From: Triglochin maritima
Lineage: Eukaryota > Streptophyta > Magnoliopsida > Alismatales > Juncaginaceae
Assembly (NCBI GenBank): GCA_963682175.1
Contig: OY821786.1
Coordinates: 28,294,501 to 28,358,500, forward strand
Reading direction: 5' to 3'
Length of the DNA stretch: 64,000 nt
A program made the translations under genes and the position numbers. Positions within the stretch are counted from its first letter, which is position 1. Each line of letters starts with the position of its first letter. The notes below the pieces were generated by a model. The model was not told where the DNA came from, did not search any database, and saw only the letters and a program-made list of their open reading frames with translations. Shown here one piece after another: positions 1-13,285 of this stretch.

Positions 1-3000
1 ATTGTATTAACTTGGTAGATTTACTAAAGATGCTTGTTAAGACTAATAGTAGTAACGAACCTCCAATGAGAAACCTAACATGATTAAGACATCACTGAAC
101 CATCTTTTATTTTCAGTCGAGAGTTAGAAATAAGTTAATACCTAATATCCCCAACGTCCGACTAGTTTTAATAATATGGAAATTAAATTCAAGATCTGAC
201 GAGTAAAGTTTCTGACAAACCTGTGTTGAAGCATGTGGAGAATGGATGGTCCGATCAAGAGCTGCCACAGTTTCCAATACCTAGAATTCTCAAAAGCATT
301 AGAGAGAGACCCTGCCGAACTAGATATAACATTATATAAATATGCTCACCAGAACCCAGGAGGGCCCCAATACATTGTGTAATCGGTGAGCTATGTTGAA
401 GAGCGTCCTTAGAGCCTGAAAAAATGATTTGAAGTTACTGAATGGAGTTTGGAAGATGGTCAATAAAGGTAGGAATCAGAATTTGACATGTGAAGGAAAA
501 CTAAAATTGGTACCTGAACGTTTTTTGGAGTGAGGACAATGTTCTCCTTCTGATCAGCGAAGGGTTCTAGCTTTTTTGAACTCGGAGATAGTATGATACT
601 GTTTATGGAAAAAGAAAAAATCATTATTTTCCTGAGCCCAACCGTATCAATCTTGTAATATTTTTTTTAGTTGACTTTGCAACTTCAACCTCATGTGATA
701 TAACTATAAGAACCATGACAGGCACAAATTCGATGTAATGATTGTCCATCAAATTAAATCATCATTACATTGCTAAAACTTACCCTTGATATTTGTTATT
801 TTGTCTGAGTGGATACACAGTTGCAACAACAATTTTCATGGAGAAAAGTAGCAAACATCATCTTGAAAGAACTGCTTTTTAGCAATAACCTTCATGTATA
901 ATCTCTATAGTGCATTACATTCAGTCTATGATCTTACCACATTGTTGGGTAAAGGAAACTACGCAACCAGAAGATACCACTGTATTTTCATGAACAAAGA
1001 TGATAGGTGTATTTTGGAACAAATTATACATAATGGTGTAACCTGAACTATTTAGTATTTACTATTTAAATTAGGCAACTAGTTGAACATTACCTCTTCT
1101 TTTCCATTTCGGTTGGCATGCTTATCGTAAATTTACAAAGAGATGCCAGAAAAGAGTTCAGTGGTTCAACAGCATGAAGAACACCGCATGCCTGAAAAGG
1201 CAAATATTGAGGTGGTTAAAATTGAAAAGACAATCATCATTGAGCTTCACGCATAGTCAGCAAGACAATCAATATGCACTATTGGAGCACTTAGTTGGCC
1301 ATACTAAGGGCACTGACAAAGCATCTCCCTCAAAAAAGCAATCACAAAAAGACTACCTGGGTAAATGCTTGATATCCTTTCAATATTTCTAGTATTATGG
1401 CCTCCCCTTGTGATCTGCCAATATAATTTGGTTGATAAGCTAACCATATTACGTGTGTTTTGGTTCATTCGATCATAAACTCGTACCTAGTCAGAATGAG
1501 AGATAAAGAATCCAAAATGGTTAGCCAAGTCGACTCAACCAAAGAAAGACAAAGAACTGCCATTTCCCCTGTGCACTTTGGGGGAGGATCAGTTTCATAT
1601 CTTGGGGACTCAAGCTGTAAGATTAAGAAGAAAGGAAACATCAACAATCTTGCAAAACATGCAATTCATTTTCACTTTTACAAGAAGTGATTGATCACAC
1701 CTCACCAAGGTCTACAGCTTTGTCAGTTAGAGTGGCTACGGTAAATACAACACCCAGTAACCCTTCAACTGCCAATGTTATAGCATGTGCTTCACTTGCA
1801 ACCACAACAGCAGCATTGGATGTATCATTTTCCATACTCCATTCAATTCCTGCAAGTCCCAGAAAACTATGACATGAAACATAGTTTTTAGTGTAGTAAA
1901 AGAATTGAAGGGTCAGATGAGAAAAACCAATCCTTAGAAAACATGTTTAAAAAGGTGCTCAGGAAAGGTCAGGCACAAGATGAGGGGGGTCTTTTTGAAT
2001 GGCCACAAGGTGAGCTTTGTACTTCACAAGGGTATCTACAAATAGAAAGTATAGATGATAATTTTATGAACTTCATGTTTGCACGATACTGAGATTCTGA
2101 ATGTAAATCATTGTCGAAACAACGTAAAAACTGTCAATTTTACTCTAGTGCCTCCTATTCCAAGATGGTTGAAATGACGTTTATAACTTTATGTTTAATA
2201 AGTTCAGCCCTTTCGAACAGAAAATGAGATTTAACTTTTATGTTTCGTAGAGAAGCTTTGTAAGATCTAATTTCAGGATACGTCATTAACAGGATAATTG
2301 ATTCCAGAATATCCATGTGAAGCAAATTACTAGATTGAAGGAAACAAATTAGGTGTTCCTCTTGAAATCCTTCATTATGTAAATACTCCCCAACCATGTG
2401 TAACTTGAAGTGAATGAACTCTGGCAAACAGAAGCTCATGTTGAAATGGCTTCAAAGTTTAAAGACGTGGTAGAGCACCAGAATAAGTACCTTTGGCTTT
2501 ACTACTAAACATCCCTGCAACGGCTGCAAGGCTCTCTTCATTAGAATCTGGAACCTGAAAAGAGAAGTATCTCAGGAAAGAAACGAAAGCAACGATCTTG
2601 CAATTAGAAAATGTAGCTCAAACTACTTCATAATACGCAAACATATAATAAGCCAAATTAAATTAGTTTAATTGGCACAAAGACAAATAAAAGTTAATTA
2701 TTATCCGCAAAGAAAACGAATAGGCATGGTTAACAATAGGAAATAATCGTTACCACCTGAATAGTTGAAACAACCCGGGCAAGGGCCTTCACAATGTTCT
2801 CCACAATATTAGTATTCTTAGGGTCCCTATATTCATAAAATATTATATTAAAAGGTGTTAAAAAAAGCTATGAAAATATTATCAGCGGATAATGTCCTGC
2901 TCCTACCGAAAGATAGTATAGATGCATGATACGATATATCATGAGTGAAGAACTGCGTGAATTGTATACAGTTAATAGAAGAACAAGAAAACATGGAATA

Positions 3001-6000
3001 ATACATGTCAAAGTTCTGAAAAAGGACTCCAAGAGTGCGCGCTTCCACACAGAAACCCTGACAACAAGGAAAGGATGAGTTGTAACGTGAAGCATCATAT
3101 CAGTAATAGAGTATTGAGTACTACGTATTCGATATTAAATGTTTTTCAAGCTTTACCCTCAAAACTTCAAGAACAAGAATGCGATGCCATAGTGGCAAAT
3201 CAAGGCAGAGAGCCTTCAACAACATATTTAGGAAAACCTGCACTAGAAACTGTCCTATAAGTAATTGAGCATAAAAAAGTGAGGTAACTGACTATACATG
3301 AAGTATGCCGCATATACTGGAAAATTTTCGTCCTTACCTCACATTCAGTCACAAGAGATGAACTGTAGAGTTTGATAACATGTGCAACAGACCGCAAGAC
3401 CAATCGTCGAAAGGATGGCTCTCCAGCCTCTCCTTCGAGCTGGATTTGACTAAAAAGGTTACTTGTGACTGTAAAAGTCATATACAAAAAGCCAACTACT
3501 TTTTTTTTATCGGTAATACTTCTGAGAAAGAATAAATCAAAGAAAGTAATACTGCCACCCAAATGTTCTCTGTAATTTCGACATACTCACATACCTCAAC
3601 ATTGATTCGGAGAGACGTCATAAGAAGAGAACAAATTTGGTGTCGCAAAACCTACGGAAATCACACCTAAAAGTGTCAAAAATATGAAATAAAGAAATTA
3701 ACAGATTTATTTTAACAGAAAATATGAAAAAACAGACCTGTTCATATGCAACAAGATTTTGGAAGATGGTGACATAGTTGGATAAGATGAACCTGCAGCA
3801 TGGCAAGTTGGATGCCGCATAAGTGAAGTGAATATGTGACAATTTTTGCCATCATAAGCTATTGCAAATCATACTAGTTCATCTCTAAGAGTAAGATTTA
3901 AGAACATAACTCGTGAACCACATCGTCTACATAAAATCCTTGAACATCATCAAGTAATAATAATTACCGTGAAAATAGAGACTCATACAAGGTGATTTTA
4001 TTCCTAGTAAAGACAAGGTGATAAGTTATTCTACACATAGAAATAGCTATACAGATTAATATGGCACAGAAGGAACATAAATTTTGATCATATTATTGAT
4101 TCAAAATTGACTTTGTTTCTATACTACTATGTAACTTTGAGAGTGTGCTTCCACAAAAAGAATCTGCCTCGAAACTGATTGATTCTTCTGGGAACCTAAC
4201 ATGTGCTTCGACCTTATTACATGGATGTAAAGCATAGAACACGTTAAGAACTGAACTAACATTTTAAATCAGAACTGTTTCAATGCACCGCCCCCTTATA
4301 CTGCTATTGCATAAACTACTGTCAACTGGTTTTATCTAGCATGTACAAGGGAAATAGCTATATTAATCAAAAGGTCAAGTCAAAGCAAGGTGAAACTAAA
4401 GATACTCACTCTAGTATGTCAAGTGAAAATATTCGTTGAAGGGAATGCACCCGCAGCCAAACAGCCTGAAAATATCAACAGTAATGTTGGCAACGAATAT
4501 TTAGGGATTAAGAAAAATACCCATATACATCAGTCCTGGAGCGTATTTGACTGGCTTTAAACATTTAATTTAACCAAGAGGTTAAAGATAATACGAAAAT
4601 CAAAATCAAATCATCAGCAATATGCAGTTTACTTTCACAGAAGATTTTGGAGGCCAATAATGCCCTACATAAACTACAAAACAAGACATTGATTTACACA
4701 TACAAATCCACCTGCAGCTAGAGCTGTCAGGTCTTCAAGCAGGCGAAGTCCAAACTTTCCAACTTTACTATGACATTCTCGTGGAACTGTCGTGCCTCCA
4801 TGAGTAATAGTGCTCTCCAGAGGCCTGCGGAATTCCATTCAGAAGTACAACCCTGAGATGGCTTTCATGTGATTTTGACGTGAAAGAACATATTCGGTGG
4901 AAAAAAACTTTCATGGTCTAGAAGCACATACATCGACTGATTTATACTGCGACTAACATCATCAATGACAGAACTGGCTCGAGAGAGATGTCTTACAGAC
5001 CCCAGTTTCCCAATAGGGAGTGATTCAGCACGGACAACATTCTCAAAAATCAAAGCAACTGCTTGCCGGAATGTAGCTGCAGCAGTGCTGGAGGAAGAAA
5101 GATTTCTGAGTAGTTAAACACAATGAAAAAAATCACAATCAAATCAATCAACCCAAGTGATCCAGGGAAACTCACTTATGCACACTGTCGGAGGATCTAC
5201 TATTGTCGAGAAGTCGGAGACAAATACCAAGAGCTTTGGCCACGTTTTCCTGGACAGACTACCAGGTTACGGGCTAAATATATTTAGGCTCCTGGTCAAA
5301 TACTTCCGATTTCATATTCCATACAAGAGTCTGTTAAACCAATCTGGTCTTTTTCTTTCCGACCAATCTGGTCTTTAAAACATCAAATTATAACTAGATG
5401 CATACAAACATTGCCAGCCTACAGTTCGATTATATTACTTTAAAAAATTCTACAAGAAGAAACATCGAATTTCTCATAAGTGAATCTTATATTTATTCTA
5501 TTCTATTCAAGGTTTTGTGGATGGATAAGTTTACATATATGGAATCCCCATTTCTCATATATGTGTAGCATGCAGTCAGTTTTTAGGGATATCTATCTAA
5601 AATTTTCAAATCCATACCACTCACTTTCCTCTTTTTTTATTAACTTCCAATTACCCATTCCAAAACTTTATATGCATTTGGTTATCAGTTCTACTCTCAA
5701 AAACACCATTTACCCTTTCCCTGTGGTACACCATACCATGCATTGTACTAATATTATATAATGTCGATTGAGCTTCAGTGATGTTTGTTTTCTCTTTCCC
5801 TTAGTAGAATCTTGGATACTGAACTCTGTTTCTTGGTATACTCACTAATAACTTTAGAAAGCAATACTAATATACTATCGAAATAAAGGAACGTGGTGCT
5901 AAGTTGAGGTGAAGGATAGTGAAAGATGCGCTTAACTCAGTATGACATACAAATGAGAGGATTTTTTTCACTTCACAGAAAATATAACATATATTCCACC

Positions 6001-9000
6001 GGAATGTATTTTCTCTTTTTACATGTCTACAATGCATGCTGTTAGGAAAAATATAATTTAAGCCATTTGAGCACAGAAAAAAGATTCCAGGATGCCCTTC
6101 TCGTGGCAATATCAGATAATAGTGACACCAAATTGAAAAAAAAAACATTACCTCACTTTCAATCAGTAGATGAGACTGGAATATAATCAGTACAGTTTGC
6201 AGTGTCTTAAGTTGAATAGTCTCGTCACTATTTTCAGCATGCTGAAGATAAAAACAAAGAGATGAAAAGATTATTACTAACAAAGCTAACTCAAAACACA
6301 CTCGACCAAAACAGTGAAACTTGTGTTGACTACATGGAGCTGCCTACATAAATTCTTCCCTTTGCACAACTACTATGAAATTTCTTATTTTTTATATTAA
6401 TTCTTATAACATGATCCTAGTCTTTTCATTTTTAAAATCCTTCAACCAGATTCTTTCTTGCAATTATATCATGGGTGTTCTGCAGGGAAGGGGAAAAAAC
6501 TTCTAAAAGACCATACACAGAATTGGAAGAGAAATTAACAAGATTTCTTAAGAATGGCAAGCAAACACATGTATACATATAAGTGCAACATAGGAACAGG
6601 AAAAGATATACTGGGTGTACAAGGACAGGAAAAAAAGCAGTAGAGTTGACAAACATAATGAGCATTCCACTCTAGCCCATCATCTAGAAAATTAATGAGC
6701 TTTGTGACAAAAGAAACTCAGTCAAGATACATAAAGTAAACAGGCAAATCTAGGCCAAACCAGTGGATGAGATTCTGGATTTATTTAAAGATTAAAGACA
6801 AAAAGGCACATTAATATGTCAATACAAGTTCACTTCTATCAATAAAAGAGAATAAACACAAAATACAGTGCCTTCTGCCACTCGGAAAATAAATATTTCA
6901 TGCAATGGGTATTGTGGCTTAGCTGTCTCTTCCCTTAGAGAATCTATCTTAGGTTAGCAAAGGAAGATAGTAGCTGCTGTCGTAGAGTTCCAATGTGGAG
7001 GAAGGCATGTGAAGTAGAGTCAAATTGGTTCAAGGAATATTTTCAGTAGAGTAAAAAAATTGATCTGCGAGTGAAATTCATGTCTGCTTATCTATGTGGA
7101 CAGATTTCTTACGAATAGTACTCAACAAACATGTATAATAGAATCCTAAAAGGTTCTGGTTCTGACATATTATCAGTTTCAGAAAGAAAGAAAGAAAAGA
7201 GTTTTTCAAATAACTAAAGATATTAGAATGCTAAGAATAAGATATCCTTTGCGTCACAGATTCCTTTAAGAAACATTATCTACAATTGTCGAGTGTTATC
7301 CAATCAAGACAATTAATGACATGAAAGGTTGGTAAACTTTGACGACTTGTATGTGCTTGCCATACGTTATTAGCTAAATTGGAATTTACTTATTCTTGAC
7401 CGATTGACTTCTCTTTGCAAGGAAGGTGTCAGATAGTGGCCCAACCCCCTAAATTTTTTGTCCCTTCAGATTTGAACCTTGAATTTTGCTATCTTGTCTT
7501 CATTTAAAAGATACCACCAATCTCCAATTTAATCTTATTGATCCACCAACTAAAAATAATGTTAAAATTCTCTGAACAAAACATAACGTGTTGTCAAGAA
7601 ACAACAACAAAGTCTTTTATCCCAAACTAGTTGGGGTAGGCTAGAAATGAAACTCTAAGGAGTCACGGTTCAGGCACGTGAATCGTCTTCTTCCACGCGT
7701 TTATATCCAATCTTCTAAATCTCTTTTGACCGTTTCCTCCCAAGTCAATCGTGGTCTGTCTCTTCCTCTTTTTATGCCTTCGATCTGATTCAATACATCT
7801 CTTCTTATAGGTGTCTCTATAGGTCTTCTTTGTACATGTCCATACCATCTCAGTCTGTGTTGGATAACTTTCTCTTCCATTGGAGCAACTCCAACTCTCT
7901 CACGAATGTCTTCATTTCTAATCTGATCCATTCGCGTATGCTCACACATCCACCTCAACATCCTGATTTCAGATACACTCATCTTTTGTATATGTTGTCT
8001 TTTAGTGGCCCAACATTCCGCATCATATAGCATTGCAGGTCTTATTCCGGTTCTATAAAACTTTTCTTTTAACTTAAGTGGAATTTTTTTGTCACATAAG
8101 ACACCTGAGGCTTGTCGTCATTTCATCCATCTTGCTCTAATCATATGGTTAACATCTTCATCGATCTCCCCATCTTTTTGAAGTATTAATCCAAGATATC
8201 TAAAAATATCTTTTCTACGCACAACTTGCCCATCTAATATAATCTCCTCTTCCTTGGTACCAACGTGTTGTCAAGAAAAATGTGCATATTTTCAAAGAGA
8301 ACTGCTAAAAGTTGTCTCAAATTATATAAAGCACGTAAATGGTATGCAATTTTATGCTCCTTTAAAATTCAGTAAAAGAGAAGTGGCTTATCCAAACAAC
8401 ATATCAATTTAATCAACAACAACAACGAAGTCTTTAATCCTAAACTAGTTGGGGTAGGCTAGAATTGAACAAAAAAGAAGAATATCAAGTTAATCATTCT
8501 TACAATTTTTAGTGTAGAAAGTATCTCATCCAGAGCGTATGGAGCAACAGCATTGTGAGATATAAGCTTTTGCAGAGAAGACAACCCGATAACGCTCAAT
8601 TTCACTGATTTTGCATCGCAAGCCATAAGAAATATTCGTAGTACGTCCTCATTATGAGCAATCTCACTAGGGCCTGACAATGTACGAAGCTGCAAATGAA
8701 GAAAGTAGCCAATTCATCATAAAAAAGCAAGGGAGGGGAACCTTATTATTGTAATGTTTCAAATCTTGGCACTGGTCAGTCAAACTAAGTTTTGTTTTTG
8801 GGCGGCTACAGTCCAACTGATGTAATATTTCTACTAACTTTAGAAGAAAAACGAATTATGTTTTTAACTGATTACAAATGATTTTTTATCATTAATAGAA
8901 GTAAAAAGGGGGATACAAGGGAAACAGCAAAAATAAAAAGGAGTGACAGAGCAACAATAAGAAAAAGAACGGGTCACCACCCACAGGTTGGGGGTACCAT

Positions 9001-10979
9001 GGACCAAAAACCCAGAAAATATAGGCTTAGGGCCCCCAAGATAAGCTAAAAAGCTTAACCAAAAAGAAAATCAGCGCTCATTACAAATGATGTATCGTTA
9101 AACTCAAACCAGAAAAGATGAAGACAGCATCTTAGCGTGCTAATAAGAAAACAAGAGTTCTTCTGCGAACATCAAAACCAAGTTCGATATAACATCTAAC
9201 ATAAATCTAGACTCCATAATGCATTAAGCACTATACGAGTGTATAAAGCTCCAAAAACACTATCTTGAAGAACCAAATGGCCAGAAGCTTGAACCGGGAA
9301 TGTTTAGCCTAGATTCAACACTATAACATTGCTTTGAGCTAAAAACCAACTTCGAACTTTAAAAAAACAATGCTATCAACAATTTAGGGAATTCAAAACC
9401 CAAATTGAGCCACAAATCGAATTGCAAACCTTGAGAATGACATGCTTGGTGAGATTCTTCACTCCAATGCAACATCAAAGCATGTTTTAAGTTCAAACCC
9501 AACATCAAAACCATACGCAACACCTCCATACACCAAGCAAACATCAAAATGAAACTCGATCTAACATCGCTCATCACAAAGCAACAAAAGCGTTTACAGT
9601 TTTGACTAGGTACTTCACTCAGATTTACAACAATATTTTAAGCTTCGAAACCAACTTCAAATGAGCAATTAACACCAACATCAGCCTACTCCAATCAAAC
9701 ATTAAAATCAAGCTCGATATACCACCCAACAAGAATCCAATCTCCATAATTCATTAAGCACTACAAAAACACGTTTCGAAAGTGCATTAACCTCCAAAAC
9801 ACCTATCTTGGAGAACCAAACGCCTGTAAGTTCAGATCTAGGAATCCTACGCTTAGATTCAGCACTAAAACAGTGGGAAGCTCAAAACCAACTTCGACTT
9901 CAGTAATTCAACACTATCAACAGTATAGGATAGTCCAACACGAAAATCAAGCTCGAGCCATCATCCAACAAGAATCCAGTCTCCATAACGAATTAAGCAC
10001 TATAAAAACGCATTACACAAAGCACATTAGCCTTCAAAATTTCCTATCTTAAAGAACCAAACACGTATAAGTTCAGTTCTAGGAATCCTCCGCTTAGATT
10101 CAGCACTAAAACAGTGTTAGAAGCTCAAAACCAACTTAAAACTTCAGTAATACAACACTATCAACAGGATAGGATGGTCCAACACGAAAATCAAGCTCAA
10201 TCCGTCATCCAACAAGAATCAGTCTCTATAACGCATTAAGCACTATAAAAACGCATTACACAAAGCGCATTAACCTCCAAACACCTATCTAGGACTAGGA
10301 GAACCAAACACCCACAGGTTCAAAACTAGGAATTCTCCACTTACATTCAGCACTTCAACAGTGTTTTAAGCTCAAAACCAGCTTCGCACTTCACCAATTA
10401 AACACTATCAACAGCATAGGATAATGAAACACCAAAATCGAGTTCGATCTATCACCCAACACTAATCCTGTTTCCAAATCGCATAAAGCACTACAAAAGG
10501 GATTACGAAAAGCACTTCAACCTCCAAAACACCTATTTCGAAGAACCAAACCCCTAGAAGTTATGAACTAGGAATTCCCCGCTTAGATTCAGCACTACAA
10601 CAGTGTTTTAAGCTCAAAACCAACTTCGAACTTCACCAATTCAACACTATCAACAGCATAGGATAGTCAAACTCCAAAAACAAGATCTATCCATCATTCA
10701 ACACGAATCCAGTTCCCAAATGACATTAAACACTATAAAAACGGATTACACAAAGCGGATTGACGTCCAAAACGCCTAGAAGCCCAGAACTACAAATTCT
10801 ACTCTAAGATTCGGCACTACAACACCATTCGAGCTCGTAAGGGAATCGTGGATGGAGAATAAAACCTTGAGGATGGCGTGCTCGGCGGAGTCCTTGACGG
10901 CGGGATGCCTCCGGCGCGCCTCGGCCGAGAGAGCCCTGAGATCGGCCTCGAGCACCGCCATAAAGGCCATCGGCGGCAC
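1..10979 (-). CDS. MON2: MON2 homolog (ARM-repeat trafficking scaffold), 5' part, 21 exons, continues past the left edge
   Basis: MON2/Ysl2-type scaffold proteins act in endosome/trans-Golgi trafficking. Coding exons on the minus strand, first to last: 10979-10866, 8689-8504, 6241-6152, 5249-5176, 5087-4932, 4824-4704, 4465-4410, 3792-3738, 3651-3595, 3439-3338, 3237-3157, 3057-3005, 2826-2757, 2554-2491, 1849-1701, 1614-1487, 1414-1357, 1191-1094, 598-514, 415-350, 280-221. Together they give 641 codons with no stop or frameshift, and every junction is GT-AG. Conserved stretches include AVLEADLRALSAEARRRHP (N-terminus), EGEAGEPSFRRLVLRSVAHV (exon 10) and ESTWLTILDSLSLILT (exon 16). Plant family members have about 1,600 residues, so roughly the first 40 percent is here. 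In-frame ATGs lie at 10979, 10970 and 10961, and I cannot decide between them. Identification is from remembered plant MON2 proteins. Confidence 0.93.
7602..8261 (-). mobile_element. 5'-truncated RTE-type LINE in MON2 intron 2
   Basis: Minus-strand translation gives the C-terminal part of a plant non-LTR reverse-transcriptase ORF, with AECWATKRQHIQKMSVSEI and LRWYGHVQRRP, as in common plant RTE-like LINEs. One in-frame TGA replaces a tryptophan codon near 8117. The 3' end is a short TTGTTGTTG-type tail. The insertion is flanked by a 17 bp target-site duplication (aacgtgttgtcaagaaa) at 7585-7601 and 8262-8278, which fixes both ends. It lies in the same orientation as MON2. Confidence 0.9.
8416..8481 (-). 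mobile_element. Very short (66 bp) 5'-truncated LINE tail next to the exon 2 splice donor
   Basis: This matches the 3' end of the LINE at 7602, sharing the caacaac...aaactagttggggtaggctag stretch. The flanks are a 15 bp direct repeat with one mismatch, at 8401-8415 and 8482-8496, read as the target-site duplication. The insertion lies 22 bp inside intron 2 from the exon 2 donor (exon edge 8504), in the same orientation as the gene. Confidence 0.75.
8883..9079 (-). mobile_element. 5'-truncated LINE (L1-like 3' end) in MON2 intron 1
   Basis: About 197 bp flanked by a perfect 12 bp direct repeat (attacaaatgat) at 8871-8882 and 9080-9091. Read on the minus strand it ends in a C/T-rich 3' UTR (GTATCCCCCTTTTTA), an AATGATAAAAAA stretch and then the duplication, as in plant L1 tails. 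No coding part remains. The class is inferred from the tail. Confidence 0.6.
9170..10860. repeat. Tandem array in MON2 intron 1, unit about 240 bp, 6-7 copies
   Basis: The block gcttagattcagcac recurs near 9310 (diverged), 9851, 10092, 10340, 10577 and 10804, with spacing of about 223-248 bp. Other shared blocks are ccataacgcattaagcacta, aaccaaacacctataagttc, agctcaaaaccaacttcg and caacactatcaacagcatagg. The unit around 9400-9640 is strongly diverged. The last unit ends at the exon 1 splice donor (10865), so the first bases of intron 1 are repeat sequence. Confidence 0.9.
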
Positions 10980-11089
10980 GGGATCGCCGGATCCGGAGGT
11001 CGGAGATCGGGATCGGGGTTGGAGGGACCCGACGCTGGGGTTTTGGTTGGCCTGGGGAGTCGCGTTTTAGGATGGTTGGGAAGAATGAC

Positions 11090-11637
11090 GGGCCGGAAAA
11101 TTCGTGTTTCCTGTCATGTTTCACCCGAACAAGAATTTACACGAATTATTTTTCCTCTACCCAAACACGAACACAAACACAAATTAATAAGAAATAGTCG
11201 ACACGAACACGAATACGAAAATTTAATCTTAAACCCGAACACGAATTTGGTAACCCAAACACGACCCACGTTGACACGAATCTATTTTTCGTAACCCGAA
11301 TAACTCAAACTTACTTGTTTGACACGAATTTTTACTAACACGAATTAACATGAACATGAAATAACATGTTTGACACAAATTTACACAAACACGAATTACC
11401 CGAACACGAACTAGCATGTTTGACACCAATTACACGAAATACGAACCCGACCCAAATTACAGTTCGTGTTATTCGTATCAAGCCAAATAACACAAAATAC
11501 TTCAACCTGAACCCGACCCGAATTACAGTTCGTGTCTTTCGTGTCAACCCGAATTACAGTTCGTGTCATTCATGTCGACCCGAATCGTGATATTTAGTGT
11601 CGGGTTCGGGTTTCGTGTCACCCGAATTGCAAGCCCT
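11090..11637. mobile_element. hAT-like non-autonomous element built of acgaac/acccgaa motifs, upstream of MON2
   Basis: The direct repeat aagaatgac occurs at 11081-11089 and 11638-11646 and is read as an 8-9 bp target-site duplication. The ends form an imperfect inverted repeat: left gggccggaaaattcgtg, right (reverse complement) agggcttgcaattcggg. The interior is almost wholly degenerate CACGAA / ACCCGAA / TTCGTGT units in both orientations, with no transposase. Superfamily is inferred from duplication length and end sequence. It starts 111 bp upstream of the MON2 ATG at 10979. Confidence 0.6.
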
Positions 11638-12379
11638 AAGAATGACCAAGTGAAGGTCAGTGTGCGTTTGATGGGGGGACCGGAATATAGCCCAACACGG
11701 ACACAAATTATGTTAGTGGTTCAACCTTGTAAGATGACCTTGTTTTTTGGTTTAAGGGAAGTCGGATTGTTTTCTATGTATATATTTTTCACAATTGAAG
11801 AATAATGAACGAACTAAATAGCAAAATTAATATTATGTTTATACTTCCCTGCACACTACTAACAAAATTCTAACCCTCGAAAGATGACTTTGTTAAATAT
11901 GACCAAAATGTGTACAAGTGACATTGTTGGCATGCTGAATATATTGTCATTATCTTTGCCAAATACTGTTACATCAATAATAGAATTTATTGTACTCCTA
12001 GAATCACTGGATTCCAAACCAACAAAGACTTCATAGATTCACTGGAAATCAAGAAAACGGACGTCTGAATCCCTTTCAGTTGTCCATTTCCAAGAAGACA
12101 GAGACCTTACAGAATTTACTGGACTTCCAGGTTCGGATACTGTCTTTGGAACGGTTGACCGAACTATACGTCAAGTAGCGGTTATAGGACCAAAGTAATG
12201 GTTGACGAGGTTAAACACTGTCTATTTGTCATTAATTGTGGGGGTGTACCAAAGCAATTATTGAGTTTGCAAGTGTTTGTGACCAATAAAAAAGTTCGAA
12301 GGAGCAAAGGTCCAATAAGATCTAACTAAATTGTAATTACGGTGATTGGTGAATCTTTCGATTTCCTTGCACGCATGGT
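11638..12379. other. Intergenic stretch, nothing recognised
   Basis: A+T-rich sequence between the hAT-like element and the A-rich array. No open reading frame with family resemblance, RNA gene or clear repeat was seen. Confidence 0.5.
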
Positions 12380-13085
12380 CATTCAATGTGAAAAACTAAT
12401 TCATGCAAGACAAAAAAAACTAACTACAAAATTAACTAACTTGATCTCTGTCAAAACCAAGTGGTCTAAGGTCAAAATTGACATATGTAAGGCAAAAATT
12501 AGCTGCACAAATTACTAATTGGATCTTCAATACAAACTATGAAATTGAAGTTGAAGAACTAAGTCATTTAAGATAAAAAAAAACTAACTAAAGATTTATT
12601 ATAAACTAAGTTGTCGAAGACGACGAAGTGATCTCAATTACAAACTAAGTGATGAAAGACTAAACACTAACGCAAACTAATTTATAAACTAAGTGGTTGA
12701 ATGTGAAAAACTAAGTGATGTAAGATAAGAACTAACTTCTAGAATAACTAACTGACTCTCTATCAGAAACAAAGTAGTTGAATATGAAAAACTAACTCAT
12801 GCACAACAAAAAACTAAATGCAAAATAACTAACTAGATCTCATATACAAACTAAGTAATTGAAGTTGATGAACTTAGTCATTCAAGAAAGAAAAAATCTA
12901 ATTGAGTATTCATTATAAACCGAGTGGTTTAAGATGACGAAGTGAACTCAATCACAAACTAAGTGAAGCAAGACTAAACACTAACTCAAACAAATTGATA
13001 AACCAAGTGGTCGAACATGAAAAATTAATTGATGCACTACAAAAAAATTAAGAGCGCAAATAACTAATGGCTCTATATCAGCAAC
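12380..13085. repeat. A-rich tandem array (left part), higher-order unit about 315 bp
   Basis: Short variants of aaactaactcatgcaagac, aaactaagtgg and gatctc...acaaact recur throughout. Longer blocks repeat every 310-320 bp: acaaactaagtgatgaaagactaaac near 12640 returns near 12953, and the atcaraaacaaagtrgt block recurs near 12446, 12756 and 13078. The array stops at 13085 where CACTA sequence begins, and resumes beyond 27256. Confidence 0.8.
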
Positions 13086-13104
13086 AACTACAACAAAAAT
13101 TGCC

Positions 13105-13285
13105 TTTACCGACAGACTCATGCAGACGGAAATTCCGTCGGCACCCCCATGCCGATGGAATTTCCGTCGGCATGATAACATTTTCGTCAGGTCGGGCGCA
13201 AAAAATTAGTGTTCACGCCCAATTAATGGAGTCACGACTGAACGTGTGCCAAAACTAGCCTACCGACGGAATTTCCGTCGGCACA
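13105..13285. repeat. CACTA subterminal repeats, left end
   Basis: Several copies of the partly palindromic unit ccgacggaatttccgtcggc occur here (for example 13128-13145, 13152-13172 and 13262-13282). Subterminal repeats of this kind are where CACTA TNPA-type proteins bind. Confidence 0.75.

Noticed and set aside
10804..11294. Frames around the MON2 first exon on both strands
   Set aside because: They are shadows of the first coding exon and of the G+C-rich 5' UTR.
13034..13046. cactacaaaaaaa as the left terminus of the CACTA element
   Set aside because: The same gatgcactacaaaaaa string occurs in the uninterrupted array near 27394, so it is part of the repeat unit. The terminus fits better at 13086.
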